Source: Bacilli bacterium
Lineage (GTDB): Bacteria; Bacillota; Bacilli; RF39; UBA660
DNA length: 64,000 bases
Assembly: GCA_017525015.1 (NCBI GenBank)
Contig: JAFXUK010000003.1
Span: 1 to 64,000 of the forward strand
Direction: 5' to 3'
The notes under the pieces are model-generated. The model made no database searches, was not told the origin of the DNA, and worked only from the letters and a program-made list of their open reading frames with translations. Shown in pieces: positions 51,762 through 60,419 of this stretch (position 1 is the first letter of the stretch; each line of letters opens with the position of its first letter). Position numbers and translations under genes: made by a program.

Positions 51762-51823
51762 AAAATACGTCTTTTCTCCTTTTTTGTCTTACATATTATA
51801 ACATATATATTAATAATATTAAA

Positions 51824-51847
51824 TAAAAAAACTCGATTTCTCGAGTT
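51824..51847 (-). terminator. Terminator of the 51846-52898 gene
   Basis: AACTCGA pairs with TCGAGTT around a GAAA loop, followed by T7 on the minus strand; it overlaps the stop. Confidence 0.85.
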
Positions 51848-52898
51848 ATTCTGTTTTTCCTTGTAATTCAGAGATCGACATATAGAATTCATTATTCTTA
51901 CGCATAGCTGCATCTAATTTATCATAATTAGCAGTATTCTCTAACGATAATGCATTATCCTTTGAAGTATCTCTTTCTATTCCAAAGATTGGAGAAATAA
52001 TTGGGCTTGCTTGAAACTTTCTTACTTCTTCTTTTACTACTGGATTAACAGTTTCTTCAGAAATTGTATTCATATCATCAACATGTAATACTTCTTTTTC
52101 TTCTTGAACGATTTGCTCAAATGCTTCATTAATTCCTTCTTGTAATTCTTCTTCTGGTACAACATTAGCTATAATAAATGGTTCGTCATATGTAGCAGCT
52201 TGTCTTTGTACTTGAATCTCTAAATCTTGAATTGATATAGGTTCATTACCTTCATCTTTATATTGAGTTAACTCATTAGCTTCATACATTTCTTTGCTTT
52301 TTGCTAATAATTCTTCTAATGAGATGATTGCTGTCTTTTCTTGTTCTTCTTCATATTCATTTACTGTTTCAATTGCTTCTATTTGAGGTTCAGTTGTTTG
52401 TACTGGTTGTACTTCAACTGGTGTAGGTTCAACTACTTCTTCTTGGTCTCTTAATTCTTCTCTTTCTAGTTGTTCTTTAAGTCTTTCTAATTCTAATCTT
52501 GCAGTTTCTTGATCTGGTTCAATTGAAGTATATTCTAATTCATCTTCAGGTTCTTCTTCAATTACTTCGTCTTCATATTTTTTTACTTCTTCTACAACTT
52601 CAGATAAATCTACAGTTTCTTCTACATTAATTGGTCCAATTACCATAGGTTTTTCTGGTTGTTCAATAATATTTTCAAGTACAGGAGTATCATATACTTC
52701 TTCTTTTGCTTCTTCTGGAGTCAATGCTTTAATCTCCTCTACTAATTTATTTAATTCTCTAGTATTGTGTCTAAGTCTTAATTTCTCGTTATTCTTCTCT
52801 ACTAAATATACAATAAAACAGATAAGGCAAGCCAAAGCTGCTATTATATAAACAATTATTATTTCTTGTGATGTTAAAAAATCTAATAAATCGTTCAT
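51846..52898 (-). CDS. Acidic protein with an N-terminal membrane helix
   Basis: A 350-residue protein. Starting at ATG 52898 (GAGGTGA upstream), it begins MNDLLDFLTSQEIIIVYIIAALA, one membrane helix (about 12-33), then a coiled-coil-like stretch (NEKLRLRHNTRELNKLVEEI). A very Glu-rich disordered region and a C-terminal part with SPIISPIFGI and an ELQGKTE end follow. The topology (short outside, long inside) and acidic coiled coil recall membrane scaffold or division-associated proteins of Bacilli, but no family is recognised. Upstream in-frame start codons lack a ribosome site. Confidence 0.6.
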   Translation of the reverse strand: MNDLLDFLTSQEIIIVYIIAALACLICFIVYLVEKNNEKLRLRHNTRELNKLVEEIKALTPEEAKEEVYDTPVLENIIEQPEKPMVIGPINVEETVDLSEVVEEVKKYEDEVIEEEPEDELEYTSIEPDQETARLELERLKEQLEREELRDQEEVVEPTPVEVQPVQTTEPQIEAIETVNEYEEEQEKTAIISLEELLAKSKEMYEANELTQYKDEGNEPISIQDLEIQVQRQAATYDEPFIIANVVPEEELQEGINEAFEQIVQEEKEVLHVDDMNTISEETVNPVVKEEVRKFQASPIISPIFGIERDTSKDNALSLENTANYDKLDAAMRKNNEFYMSISELQGKTE

Positions 52899-53076
52899 TT
52901 GTGTCACCTCTATCATATTCATTTTATCATAACTTCCTATTTTGTAGGGGATTAAATTCGACAAATTTCTACTCTTTGACAATACTTTACCTTCGGGTTA
53001 TCTCATCTTTATTTAACTATACCATAAATTCAAAAACATTGATATATTTTTTTTACTTTTTTCATAAAAATTTACT

Positions 53077-54336
53077 ATGAAAAAGAAATTTATTACTTCT
53101 AGTTTTTTACTACTTATTGGTGGGCTTATTACAAAGCTTTTAGGAATGATTATAAAGATTATAATTAGTAGTAGAATTGGGATTAATGGTCTTGCTTTAT
53201 ATATGCTTGTTCTTCCTACATTTTCATTACTAATTACTGTTTCTCAAGCTGGAGTTCCTTTAGCTTTATCTAAGTTAGTCGCATCTTCTAATAAAAGACC
53301 CCATGAATTATATTCTACCCTACTTTTATTTTTAGGTGTATATAATATTATTTTATTGTTTTTAGTTTTAATATCAGCAAATTTTATTAGTACTAATTTA
53401 CTGCATAATAATAGTTGTTATTTACCTGTTATTGGTATAGCTTTTGTTATACCTTTTACTACTTTATCTAGTATTATTAGAAGTTACTTTATAGGTATAG
53501 GAAATATGCTTCCTCCAGTGATTTCTAATTTAATAGAGAATTTCATTAGATTTATATTTGCTTATTACCTTTTAGGTTTCTTTACTGATTACTCTACTTC
53601 GATAATTGTTTTTATAATTATTATTTTTAATATAGTTAGTGAACTTATTTCTACTTTATTTCTTTTAATATTTATTCCTAAAAGAAAGAGAAGAATTACA
53701 TTTAATAATTCTTATTTAAAAGAAGTAATGTGTTTAGCTATACCTAATTTATTTAGTAGTTTTATTGGTAGTTTTACTTATTTTTTAGAACCTATTATTT
53801 TACTATTACTATCTAGTTCTAATAATATTTCTATAGATTATGGAATTCTTACTGGATATGTTTATCCATTATTATTACTTCCAACTTTTTTTGTTAATGC
53901 TACTGCTCAAGCTTTACTTCCAATTCTTTCTAATAGTAATAATAAAAACACAAATAAATTATTAAGATTTATCATTTTTATAATACTTTTATTTAGTATT
54001 GGTACTACTTTTGTATTTCTATTATTTGGCGATAAGTTATTACTTTTTATTTATCATAATTATTTTGGATTTAAATATCTTAGAATTCTTTCTTTATTTT
54101 CTTTCTTTTTATATATTCAACCAATTTTTTCTATTATATTTTTATCTATTGGAAAGACTAAATATATTTTTTATACTACTCTTGTTAGTTCATTTATAAG
54201 ACTTAGTACTATGATTATATTTTTATTATTTGATTTTGAAATATATAGTTTAATCTATTCTTTTTTAATAAATGTTTTTTGTACTTTTATATATCAAATT
54301 TATTTAATAAAAAAAGAGGATATACTCCTCTTTTAA
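53077..54336 (+). CDS. SpoVB-like polysaccharide/lipid-linked precursor flippase
   Basis: A 419-residue membrane protein of the MOP exporter superfamily. About 12 hydrophobic helices are visible. The opening (KKKFITSSFLLLIGGLITKLLGMI, then SSRIGINGLALYM) and SQAGVPLALSKLVA are typical of the SpoVB/PST branch, whose members move lipid-linked precursors for wall or capsule polymers. It is shorter than Bacillus SpoVB (about 518). No ribosome site is visible before the ATG, which directly follows a possible promoter, so it may be leaderless. Its stop codon overlaps that of the opposite gene. Confidence 0.8.
   Translation: MKKKFITSSFLLLIGGLITKLLGMIIKIIISSRIGINGLALYMLVLPTFSLLITVSQAGVPLALSKLVASSNKRPHELYSTLLLFLGVYNIILLFLVLISANFISTNLLHNNSCYLPVIGIAFVIPFTTLSSIIRSYFIGIGNMLPPVISNLIENFIRFIFAYYLLGFFTDYSTSIIVFIIIIFNIVSELISTLFLLIFIPKRKRRITFNNSYLKEVMCLAIPNLFSSFIGSFTYFLEPIILLLLSSSNNISIDYGILTGYVYPLLLLPTFFVNATAQALLPILSNSNNKNTNKLLRFIIFIILLFSIGTTFVFLLFGDKLLLFIYHNYFGFKYLRILSLFSFFLYIQPIFSIIFLSIGKTKYIFYTTLVSSFIRLSTMIIFLLFDFEIYSLIYSFLINVFCTFIYQIYLIKKEDILLF
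54309..54334. terminator. Terminator hairpin inside the end of the flippase gene
   Basis: AAAAGAGGA pairs with TCCTCTTTT around a 5-base loop within the last codons of the plus-strand gene. On the minus strand it lies directly after the stop of the 54333 gene and is followed by T7. Confidence 0.8.
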
Positions 54337-55730
54337 TAATTTACTACTTGATCTTCTTCCTCTTCTTCTTTTTTCTTCTTACCAAATAAGAATCCAAAGA
54401 TTGATCTTCTATTACTATGATATTTTTTATCATCTATATTTCTTACATTTACATCTAAACTTACGATATTACTCATTGTTTCTTTCTTTAAATCTTCTAG
54501 TAAATATAAATTACAACCATAGTTATTTTTATCTATACCATTTTCTTCACAAGTACTTAGTATTTCATTTTTTAAATTATATCTAAAGTCTTCATTCTCA
54601 GAATAAATATATTTTATTTCTTTTTTTCTTGCCATATTCAAAATATCTTTATCTATTTTTAGATATCCATCTACAAATGGAATTGTTCTTTTAAAATCAT
54701 CATTTCCTGTTTTATAGTAGTCCATTATATTATCTATATGATCATGCATGTATTCGTTTACTGCATCATAGAATTCTTCTGTATCAAGATCTTCTTTTGT
54801 ATAACCTCTAAATCCTTTATAAGTACTACTGCTTCCAATATAGTTTTTTATTTCATCTTTGGCAGAATGAATTAAAGTATTAATTAAATGTTCTTTACCT
54901 CTATTTTCTATCCATTTATAGAATGTATTATTAAAACATTTTTCTAAATGATCACTTCTATTTTGATTGAATGATTCTACATCTCCTCCAATTTCTGGAT
55001 CTGAACCATATCCTAATTGATCATCAATAGTACTAGTACAGATTGGTGGTCTATGAATATTGGATGCTAGATGTTCTTCTTTAATTACTCTTTTTAATAT
55101 CATTACATATTTTTCTAAGTTTTCTGAATCTGAGTAAATTACAAAATTATCATCTCTTTTACCAAAATCATCAAATTTAAAATAATATGTTAAATCTTCA
55201 TCATTACATTTCTCTACAAATAGTCTTGCAAGTTTATGAGTTATTGTAGAGTCACAATTTATATATATTCTATGACATGGAGATGGAGCTTTATGTGTAC
55301 CAAATTTTACTTTAGATGATGCTATATGATTCCAACCTGTATCTTCTCCTAAATTATTCCATCTAAATATATTTAATATTTCATTTAACTCTTCATCATC
55401 TTTATCTTCAGATAAGATATCTATTACATCTTCTTTTGTACTTGGAACTTTATTATTTAAATAATTAATTAGTTTATCTAATATTTCTTTATATTCTTGT
55501 TTTACACCTTTCCTATTTGCACAAGACAACAAATTATTATACCAGTCATAATATAATCTTAAATAAAACTGGTTTGATTCATTTTCATTATACTTTCCAT
55601 AGATTTTATCTTTACAATTTGCTCTTACAATAGATTTATACATAGAATAATTTTTAGAATTTTCATCTACTATTTTATCTAAATTATAAAAACTATCTAA
55701 TGGACTTTGTAACATATTATATACTGACAT
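54333..55730 (-). CDS. Uncharacterised protein with HopA1-like pattern
   Basis: A 465-residue soluble protein. Residues about 150-285 show HRIYINCDSTI, YYFKFDD, KRDDNFVIYSD, RPPICTSTIDD, GYGSDPEIGG and ESFNQNRSDH. This order (IYxN, Lys-Phe, Arg-Asp with VIY, PPxT, GxGxDP, SFxxxR) resembles the HopA1 effector-type domain found also in bacterial tailoring and toxin-related proteins. The resemblance is by eye and tentative. The C-terminus ends in a basic stretch and an acidic run. It follows helD by 13 bases and is probably cotranscribed with it. Function is unknown. Confidence 0.4.
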   Translation of the reverse strand: MSVYNMLQSPLDSFYNLDKIVDENSKNYSMYKSIVRANCKDKIYGKYNENESNQFYLRLYYDWYNNLLSCANRKGVKQEYKEILDKLINYLNNKVPSTKEDVIDILSEDKDDEELNEILNIFRWNNLGEDTGWNHIASSKVKFGTHKAPSPCHRIYINCDSTITHKLARLFVEKCNDEDLTYYFKFDDFGKRDDNFVIYSDSENLEKYVMILKRVIKEEHLASNIHRPPICTSTIDDQLGYGSDPEIGGDVESFNQNRSDHLEKCFNNTFYKWIENRGKEHLINTLIHSAKDEIKNYIGSSSTYKGFRGYTKEDLDTEEFYDAVNEYMHDHIDNIMDYYKTGNDDFKRTIPFVDGYLKIDKDILNMARKKEIKYIYSENEDFRYNLKNEILSTCEENGIDKNNYGCNLYLLEDLKKETMSNIVSLDVNVRNIDDKKYHSNRRSIFGFLFGKKKKEEEEEDQVVNY

Positions 55731-55743
55731 AATATTCTCCTTC

Positions 55744-57774
55744 CTAATTATAAATTATTAGTTCATGTTGACATCTTGTACAAGCAACATACAATAAATT
55801 TCTTTCATTTCTTCGATAAGAATTATCTCGATCATTATAAATAATTACACTATCAAACTCTAAGCCTTTTGCGGCATATGCAGGTATAACGATCGAATCT
55901 TTTTTAAATTTCTTTGAATCTGCATCAACTAAAGATATTTGTGTATCATCTTTTATTAAATCATAAATCTTTTCTGCTTCTTTATCATCTTTTGTAATGA
56001 TTGCGAGAGATTTATATTGATCTTTTAAATAAGCAATATCTTCTATCATTTTATCTTTAATATTATCTAAATCTTTTCTAATAATTACTGGTTTATTATT
56101 ATCTTTTCTAATTGCATTAACGTGTCTTAATCCTAATATCTTATTTGTATAATCTATTATTTCTGGACTAGAACGATATGTTTTTAATAATTCAATATAT
56201 TTAGTATCTTCTCTAAATAAATCTTTTAAATCTTCTAGGGAATTATAATGATAATATGGATTAATATTTTGATTAATATCTCCTAAAATAGTAAAATCTG
56301 CTTTTTTAAAGATATTATTTATAATTATATATTGTAATCTATTATAATCTTGAGCTTCATCTATTACTACTTGTTTAATAGTAGATTCATATAAGAATCC
56401 TTCTAATGTACCTTTTAAATAAGCAAAGATTAAAGCATCTTCATAATGAAGATTATCTGTATAGATAAATTTATCTATTTCGACATCTGATACTCTATAT
56501 CTACAAAATTCACTTTTATAGAATTCTCTCATTATTTCTTTATAGTCTTTTTTAAAGTTAGCATTTTGATATAAAAGTTTTTGAAATGTAGCTTTCTTTT
56601 TCATTGAACCTTTATAATAGTTTGAACTTAGTTTTTCTGACATTTCTTCTATTCTTTCAAATAAAGGTAATCTTTCATATCTATCATGAAGCATTTCATT
56701 TAAATCATCTTTTAAAATATAATTAGCTTCTCCTTCTTTAAAATCATTAATGAATTTACAATTATCAATATAATTTTCACAAAAAGCATCTAAATCATCA
56801 ATAATCTTATCACTTTGTTTATATTCAACAAGTTCTGGATTAGTTTCTTCATAAGAATAATATCTTCTTACAAAGTCTGAGAAGTTTTCGACATTTTTAT
56901 ATTCTTTTATAAAACTATATAAGTAATCAGCAAATGTTGTTTGAAGAGTATTATCTTCTCCTAAAGATGGTAATACATCTGAAATGTATTCAGTAAAAAT
57001 ATTATTTGGTGAAAATACTAATATATTATTACTATTTAAATTTTTTAATCTATAAAGTAAGAATGCAATACGGTGAAGAGCAACTGTTGTTTTACCTGAT
57101 CCAGCAATTCCTTGTACTATTAAGTTATGATCTTCTAAGTTTCTTATAACTTGATTTTGTTCTTGTTGAATAGTATTTACAACATTTTTCATTCTATCAC
57201 TAGATTCTGTTGCGAGTACTTCTTGTAGTATTTCATCATCAATATTTAAACTATTATCAAATACTCCTAAGAGTTTTTTCTTTTCTATTTTATATTGTCT
57301 TTTTCTTTTTAGTTCTCCTGTGTAAGTACCTCCTGGAGCTTTATATGAAGCTGGTCCTGTTTCATAATCATAGAACAAACTACAGATAGGACTTCTCCAG
57401 TCATATAAAATATTATTTGCATTATCATCTTTTAAATATGTTAAAGACATATAAATATTATAGATTTCACCTTTATCGTCTTTAAAAACGATACTTGCGA
57501 AATATGGTTTATCTTTTATACTACAAAGTCTTTTAAAATATTGTTGTTTCTGGTAGGCTTTATCTGCTTCTAATGCAGTTGCATACATTGCTTGATGAGC
57601 TTCTGCTGCATCAAAGTTATTGGCATTTTCCCACATCATCTTTTTAAACTCTACTAAGTTATCTTCACTTTCAATTACTTCTTCTCCAAGCTCAGATAAA
57701 GTATTTCCTAATAGTTTATTAATCTTATGTAGTATTTTCTTTTCTTTTTGAAATTCTTCTTCTGAAATTGCCAT
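55744..57774 (-). CDS. helD: RNA polymerase recycling helicase HelD
   Basis: A 676-residue UvrD-like motor that removes stalled RNA polymerase from DNA. The N-terminal coiled coil (about 1-80) that enters the secondary channel is followed by NILYDWRSPICSLFYDYETG, a HelD hallmark, and Walker A GIAGSGKTT at 222-230 with VALHRIAFLLYR. Later motifs are VIDEAQDYNRLQY, LGDINQNI and AYAAKGLEFDSVII, with ACTRCQHEL at the C-terminus. Length and layout fit Firmicutes HelD. It leads a two-gene operon with the 54333 gene; GGAGGAC is the ribosome site. Confidence 0.92.
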   Translation of the reverse strand: MAISEEEFQKEKKILHKINKLLGNTLSELGEEVIESEDNLVEFKKMMWENANNFDAAEAHQAMYATALEADKAYQKQQYFKRLCSIKDKPYFASIVFKDDKGEIYNIYMSLTYLKDDNANNILYDWRSPICSLFYDYETGPASYKAPGGTYTGELKRKRQYKIEKKKLLGVFDNSLNIDDEILQEVLATESSDRMKNVVNTIQQEQNQVIRNLEDHNLIVQGIAGSGKTTVALHRIAFLLYRLKNLNSNNILVFSPNNIFTEYISDVLPSLGEDNTLQTTFADYLYSFIKEYKNVENFSDFVRRYYSYEETNPELVEYKQSDKIIDDLDAFCENYIDNCKFINDFKEGEANYILKDDLNEMLHDRYERLPLFERIEEMSEKLSSNYYKGSMKKKATFQKLLYQNANFKKDYKEIMREFYKSEFCRYRVSDVEIDKFIYTDNLHYEDALIFAYLKGTLEGFLYESTIKQVVIDEAQDYNRLQYIIINNIFKKADFTILGDINQNINPYYHYNSLEDLKDLFREDTKYIELLKTYRSSPEIIDYTNKILGLRHVNAIRKDNNKPVIIRKDLDNIKDKMIEDIAYLKDQYKSLAIITKDDKEAEKIYDLIKDDTQISLVDADSKKFKKDSIVIPAYAAKGLEFDSVIIYNDRDNSYRRNERNLLYVACTRCQHELIIYN

Positions 57775-57857
57775 AAAAAGTCCTCCAGTCTAATCTTATT
57801 TAATCATATCATACTTTACTTTTTTTGACTCTTCCTTTAACATAACTTTACACTAAA

Positions 57858-57885
57858 ATAAAAAAGAGTTTTGTAAACTCTTTTT
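57858..57885 (-). terminator. Terminator of the phosphohexomutase gene
   Basis: AAAGAGTTT pairs with AAACTCTTT around a 3-base loop, followed by a minus-strand T-run. Confidence 0.8.
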
Positions 57886-59257
57886 ATTGATTTAATTTTT
57901 CTATTAGATCAGTATATTCTTTCTGAATCTCTTCTAATCTTTCTTTTGTGCTTGCTTCAAATCTAGCTGTTATATTAGGACCTGTATTACTTGCACGAAC
58001 TAGTGCCCAACCATCATCATATAATACTTTAATTCCATCAATATCTATGAATTTTAATCCTTTTGTTCTTACATATTCTCCTATTTCATCTATTACTTCA
58101 AATTTTATATTATCAGGAGATGCAAACTTTAATTCTTCTGTAGAATAATATTCATTAATTCCATCTAGAAGATCTTCAACATTCTTATCAGTATTAGACA
58201 TTATTTCTAATAGTCTTAAACCAGCATATAATCCACTATCAAATCCAGGCCAACGATCTCTAAAATATACATGTCCTGATAATTCTCCTCCAAATGGTAA
58301 ATTATCTTCTCTTACTTTAGCTTTTGTATAAGAGTTACCTGTACGATAAGTAAATGGTGTTCCACCTAACTTTTCTACTTCATCAGTAAAGCTCTTAGAA
58401 CATTTAACATCACATAGGAATGTTTTCTTTTCAACTTTATTAATTATATCTCTTACGATAATAATCATATATTTATCTGTTGGGATAAACTTAGCATTTT
58501 CTGATACCATTCCCATACGGTCTCCATCACCATCGAATGATAGACCAACATCTGCATTAATTTCTAATACTTTTGCTTTCAATTGATCTAAATTCTTTTC
58601 TACGCATGGATCTGGATGGTGATTTGGGAAGTTACCATCAGACTCTTCATTTATGAATGTTAAATCTATTGGGAATAGTTCATATATCTTTCTAGCAATA
58701 ATACCTGTAGTACCATTTCCAGGGTCAATAACAGCTTTTACTCTTCTTGGACCAAAATGAAGATTTTCTTTAAATAGATTAATATAATCTTCAGTAATAT
58801 CATAGTTTTCTACTGTACCATTTCCTTGTTCAAAATTTCCTTCTTGGATTTCTGCTAAAAAGTCTTGAATTTCTTGACCTTTACAATTACCTGATTCATC
58901 AAAAGCAAATTTAAATCCATTATCATCTTTTGGATTATGAGATGCTGTTACCATTACTCCACTATATACTTGTAATTTTATACAAGCATAATAATACATT
59001 GGTGTAGTACATAAATCTAGGTATATTACATCTATCCCTGTTTCAGTAATACCTTTAATTAAAGCATTTGTTAAAACTTCTCTACTTAATCTATTATCAT
59101 GACCAATAACACATTTTGTTTTACCCATTCTTTTGATATGGGTACCAAAACCTAATCCTATTGTGTATGCAGTATCTTCATCTATTTCTGTAGGATATAT
59201 TCCTCTAATATCATATCCTCTAAATATATTTGTATTAATATCTTTTTTATATTCCAT
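57884..59257 (-). CDS. Phosphomannomutase/phosphoglucomutase
   Basis: A 457-residue alpha-D-phosphohexomutase interconverting hexose 1- and 6-phosphates for sugar-nucleotide and envelope synthesis. The phospho-Ser motif is TASHNPKDDNG (about 102-112), the metal loop DGDGDRMG (about 246-253), the sugar-binding GGELSGH (about 330-336), and the phosphate-binding RASNTGPNITARFEA near the C-terminus. The GGELSGH form and length match AlgC/ManB-type enzymes with dual specificity. It could feed GDP-mannose and, further, GDP-fucose for the GT10 enzyme (inference). It is monocistronic, with AGGAGGAA upstream. Confidence 0.9.
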   Translation of the reverse strand: MEYKKDINTNIFRGYDIRGIYPTEIDEDTAYTIGLGFGTHIKRMGKTKCVIGHDNRLSREVLTNALIKGITETGIDVIYLDLCTTPMYYYACIKLQVYSGVMVTASHNPKDDNGFKFAFDESGNCKGQEIQDFLAEIQEGNFEQGNGTVENYDITEDYINLFKENLHFGPRRVKAVIDPGNGTTGIIARKIYELFPIDLTFINEESDGNFPNHHPDPCVEKNLDQLKAKVLEINADVGLSFDGDGDRMGMVSENAKFIPTDKYMIIIVRDIINKVEKKTFLCDVKCSKSFTDEVEKLGGTPFTYRTGNSYTKAKVREDNLPFGGELSGHVYFRDRWPGFDSGLYAGLRLLEIMSNTDKNVEDLLDGINEYYSTEELKFASPDNIKFEVIDEIGEYVRTKGLKFIDIDGIKVLYDDGWALVRASNTGPNITARFEASTKERLEEIQKEYTDLIEKLNQ

Positions 59258-59294
59258 ATTATTCCTCCTATTTTTATTTTAACATATTACTTAT

Positions 59295-59323
59295 TAAAAA
59301 AAAAGAATAGATAAATCTACTCT
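59295..59323 (-). terminator. Terminator of the pilin gene
   Basis: AGAGTAGA pairs with TCTATTCT (one G-T) around a TTTA loop, followed by T9 on the minus strand. Confidence 0.75.
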
Positions 59324-59825
59324 ATTTTAGTTTGCATGCATTATAGTCTTTTTCATTTAAATGTTGTTCTTGTGGAAGGGTATAAAATATTTCTCCTGAG
59401 GCATTTGTAAGCATAGAATTATCATCATGTACGTATCCACAGCCTAAGTAGTATTCATATGAATATCTATCTCTTTTTCTAATTACTTTTATAAATGTGC
59501 TTTCAGTATTACATGTAATACCATTTTTTGAATAATCTTTTATTAATTGATGCTCTGCTAGATCTGCATAACTTATATAGGCACATTGTCCTGCTTCTTG
59601 TTGTGCTGGAGTTAAGTCATCTTCATAATAGAAAACATCTTCTTCATAAGCATCTACATAAAGTTTTGCACCTGCTACAAGGGACTCTCCATATTTTTTA
59701 TAATTTGATAGTTCATTGTTTTCTTGAACCTTTGTAAGAATAGGCCAACTCATACCGGCAATTACACCGATAACTACAATAACTACTAATAATTCAATTA
59801 GAGTGAAACCATATCTATTTTTCAT
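59322..59825 (-). CDS. Type IV pilin-like protein
   Basis: A 167-residue protein with a classical prepilin N-terminus: a short basic leader (MKNRYG) and mature FTLIELLVVIVVIGVIAG, with the conserved Glu at mature position 5. The globular part has four Cys, which could form two disulfides, and a Tyr/Asp/Glu-rich middle. Such proteins are processed by prepilin peptidase and assembled into pili or competence pseudopili. No assembly ATPase, platform protein or peptidase gene is adjacent, so the machinery must be encoded elsewhere. It has its own promoter and GAGGTGAGAG ribosome site. Confidence 0.88.
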   Translation of the reverse strand: MKNRYGFTLIELLVVIVVIGVIAGMSWPILTKVQENNELSNYKKYGESLVAGAKLYVDAYEEDVFYYEDDLTPAQQEAGQCAYISYADLAEHQLIKDYSKNGITCNTESTFIKVIRKRDRYSYEYYLGCGYVHDDNSMLTNASGEIFYTLPQEQHLNEKDYNACKLK

Positions 59826-59844
59826 ACTCTCACCTCTATTATTA

Positions 59845-59873
59845 ATTATATATAATTATTTAATTTTTGTAAA
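59845..59873 (-). promoter_or_regulatory. SigA-type promoter of the pilin gene
   Basis: On the minus strand, TTTACA (59868-59873), 17 bases, then TATAAT (59845-59850). Confidence 0.65.
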
Positions 59874-59876
59874 AGA

Positions 59877-59902
59877 AAAAATAGGAAAATATCCTATTTT
59901 AA
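59877..59902 (-). terminator. Terminator of the COG2426 gene
   Basis: AAATAGGA pairs with TCCTATTT around a short loop, with T-rich minus-strand sequence after it; it overlaps the gene's stop. Confidence 0.7.
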
Positions 59903-60411
59903 ATTACATTTGATAGTACTCCAAATGATAGTATCATCATTATAATACTTGCGATGAATATACCTATCATTGCGGCTAGAAATGCTTTTTTTCTATCCAT
60001 TTCTAATACTGCTGCGACTAAGCATCCTGTCCATGCTCCTGTTCCTGGAAGAGGTGTACCTACAAATAATACTAATCCCCAGAATCCATATTTCTCTATC
60101 TTTTTTCTATTCTTCTCTACTTTTTTATCTAACCATTTAGCAATCTTAGATAAATGTTTTCTAGTTCTCATCCATTCTAATATTTTATTTATAAACCATA
60201 AAATAAATGGTACTGGAAGAATATTTCCAATAATAGAAATTATATAACTTTCTACTGGATTTAGTTTTAATAAAGCAGCAGCTATTAATCCTCCTCTAAG
60301 CTCTAAGATTGGCATTAGAGAAATAATAAATACCATAAGTTGTTTTCCAAATGCTAGTCCTCCTAGACCACTTAATAGTCCTAGAAGTCCTTCTACTATT
60401 TTTTCTACCAT
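59899..60411 (-). CDS. Small multidrug export family (COG2426) membrane protein
   Basis: A 170-residue membrane protein. Features of the family are MPILELRGGLIAAALL at about 32-47, a basic loop with EWMRTRKHLSKIAKWLDKKV, and GFWGLVLFVGTPLPGTGAWTG at about 108-128. The name is historical and transport of drugs is not demonstrated for most members; the fold is related to DedA/SNARE-associated membrane proteins. It lies 8 bases after the CBS-DHH pyrophosphatase gene, in one operon. Confidence 0.82.
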   Translation of the reverse strand: MVEKIVEGLLGLLSGLGGLAFGKQLMVFIISLMPILELRGGLIAAALLKLNPVESYIISIIGNILPVPFILWFINKILEWMRTRKHLSKIAKWLDKKVEKNRKKIEKYGFWGLVLFVGTPLPGTGAWTGCLVAAVLEMDRKKAFLAAMIGIFIASIIMMILSFGVLSNVI

Positions 60412-60419
60412 TTTATCTC

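Noticed and set aside
52899..53076. Riboswitch-like leader upstream of the acidic membrane protein gene.
   Set aside because: The stretch contains a few GC-richer segments but no conserved core of a riboswitch class I know, and no convincing paired stems.
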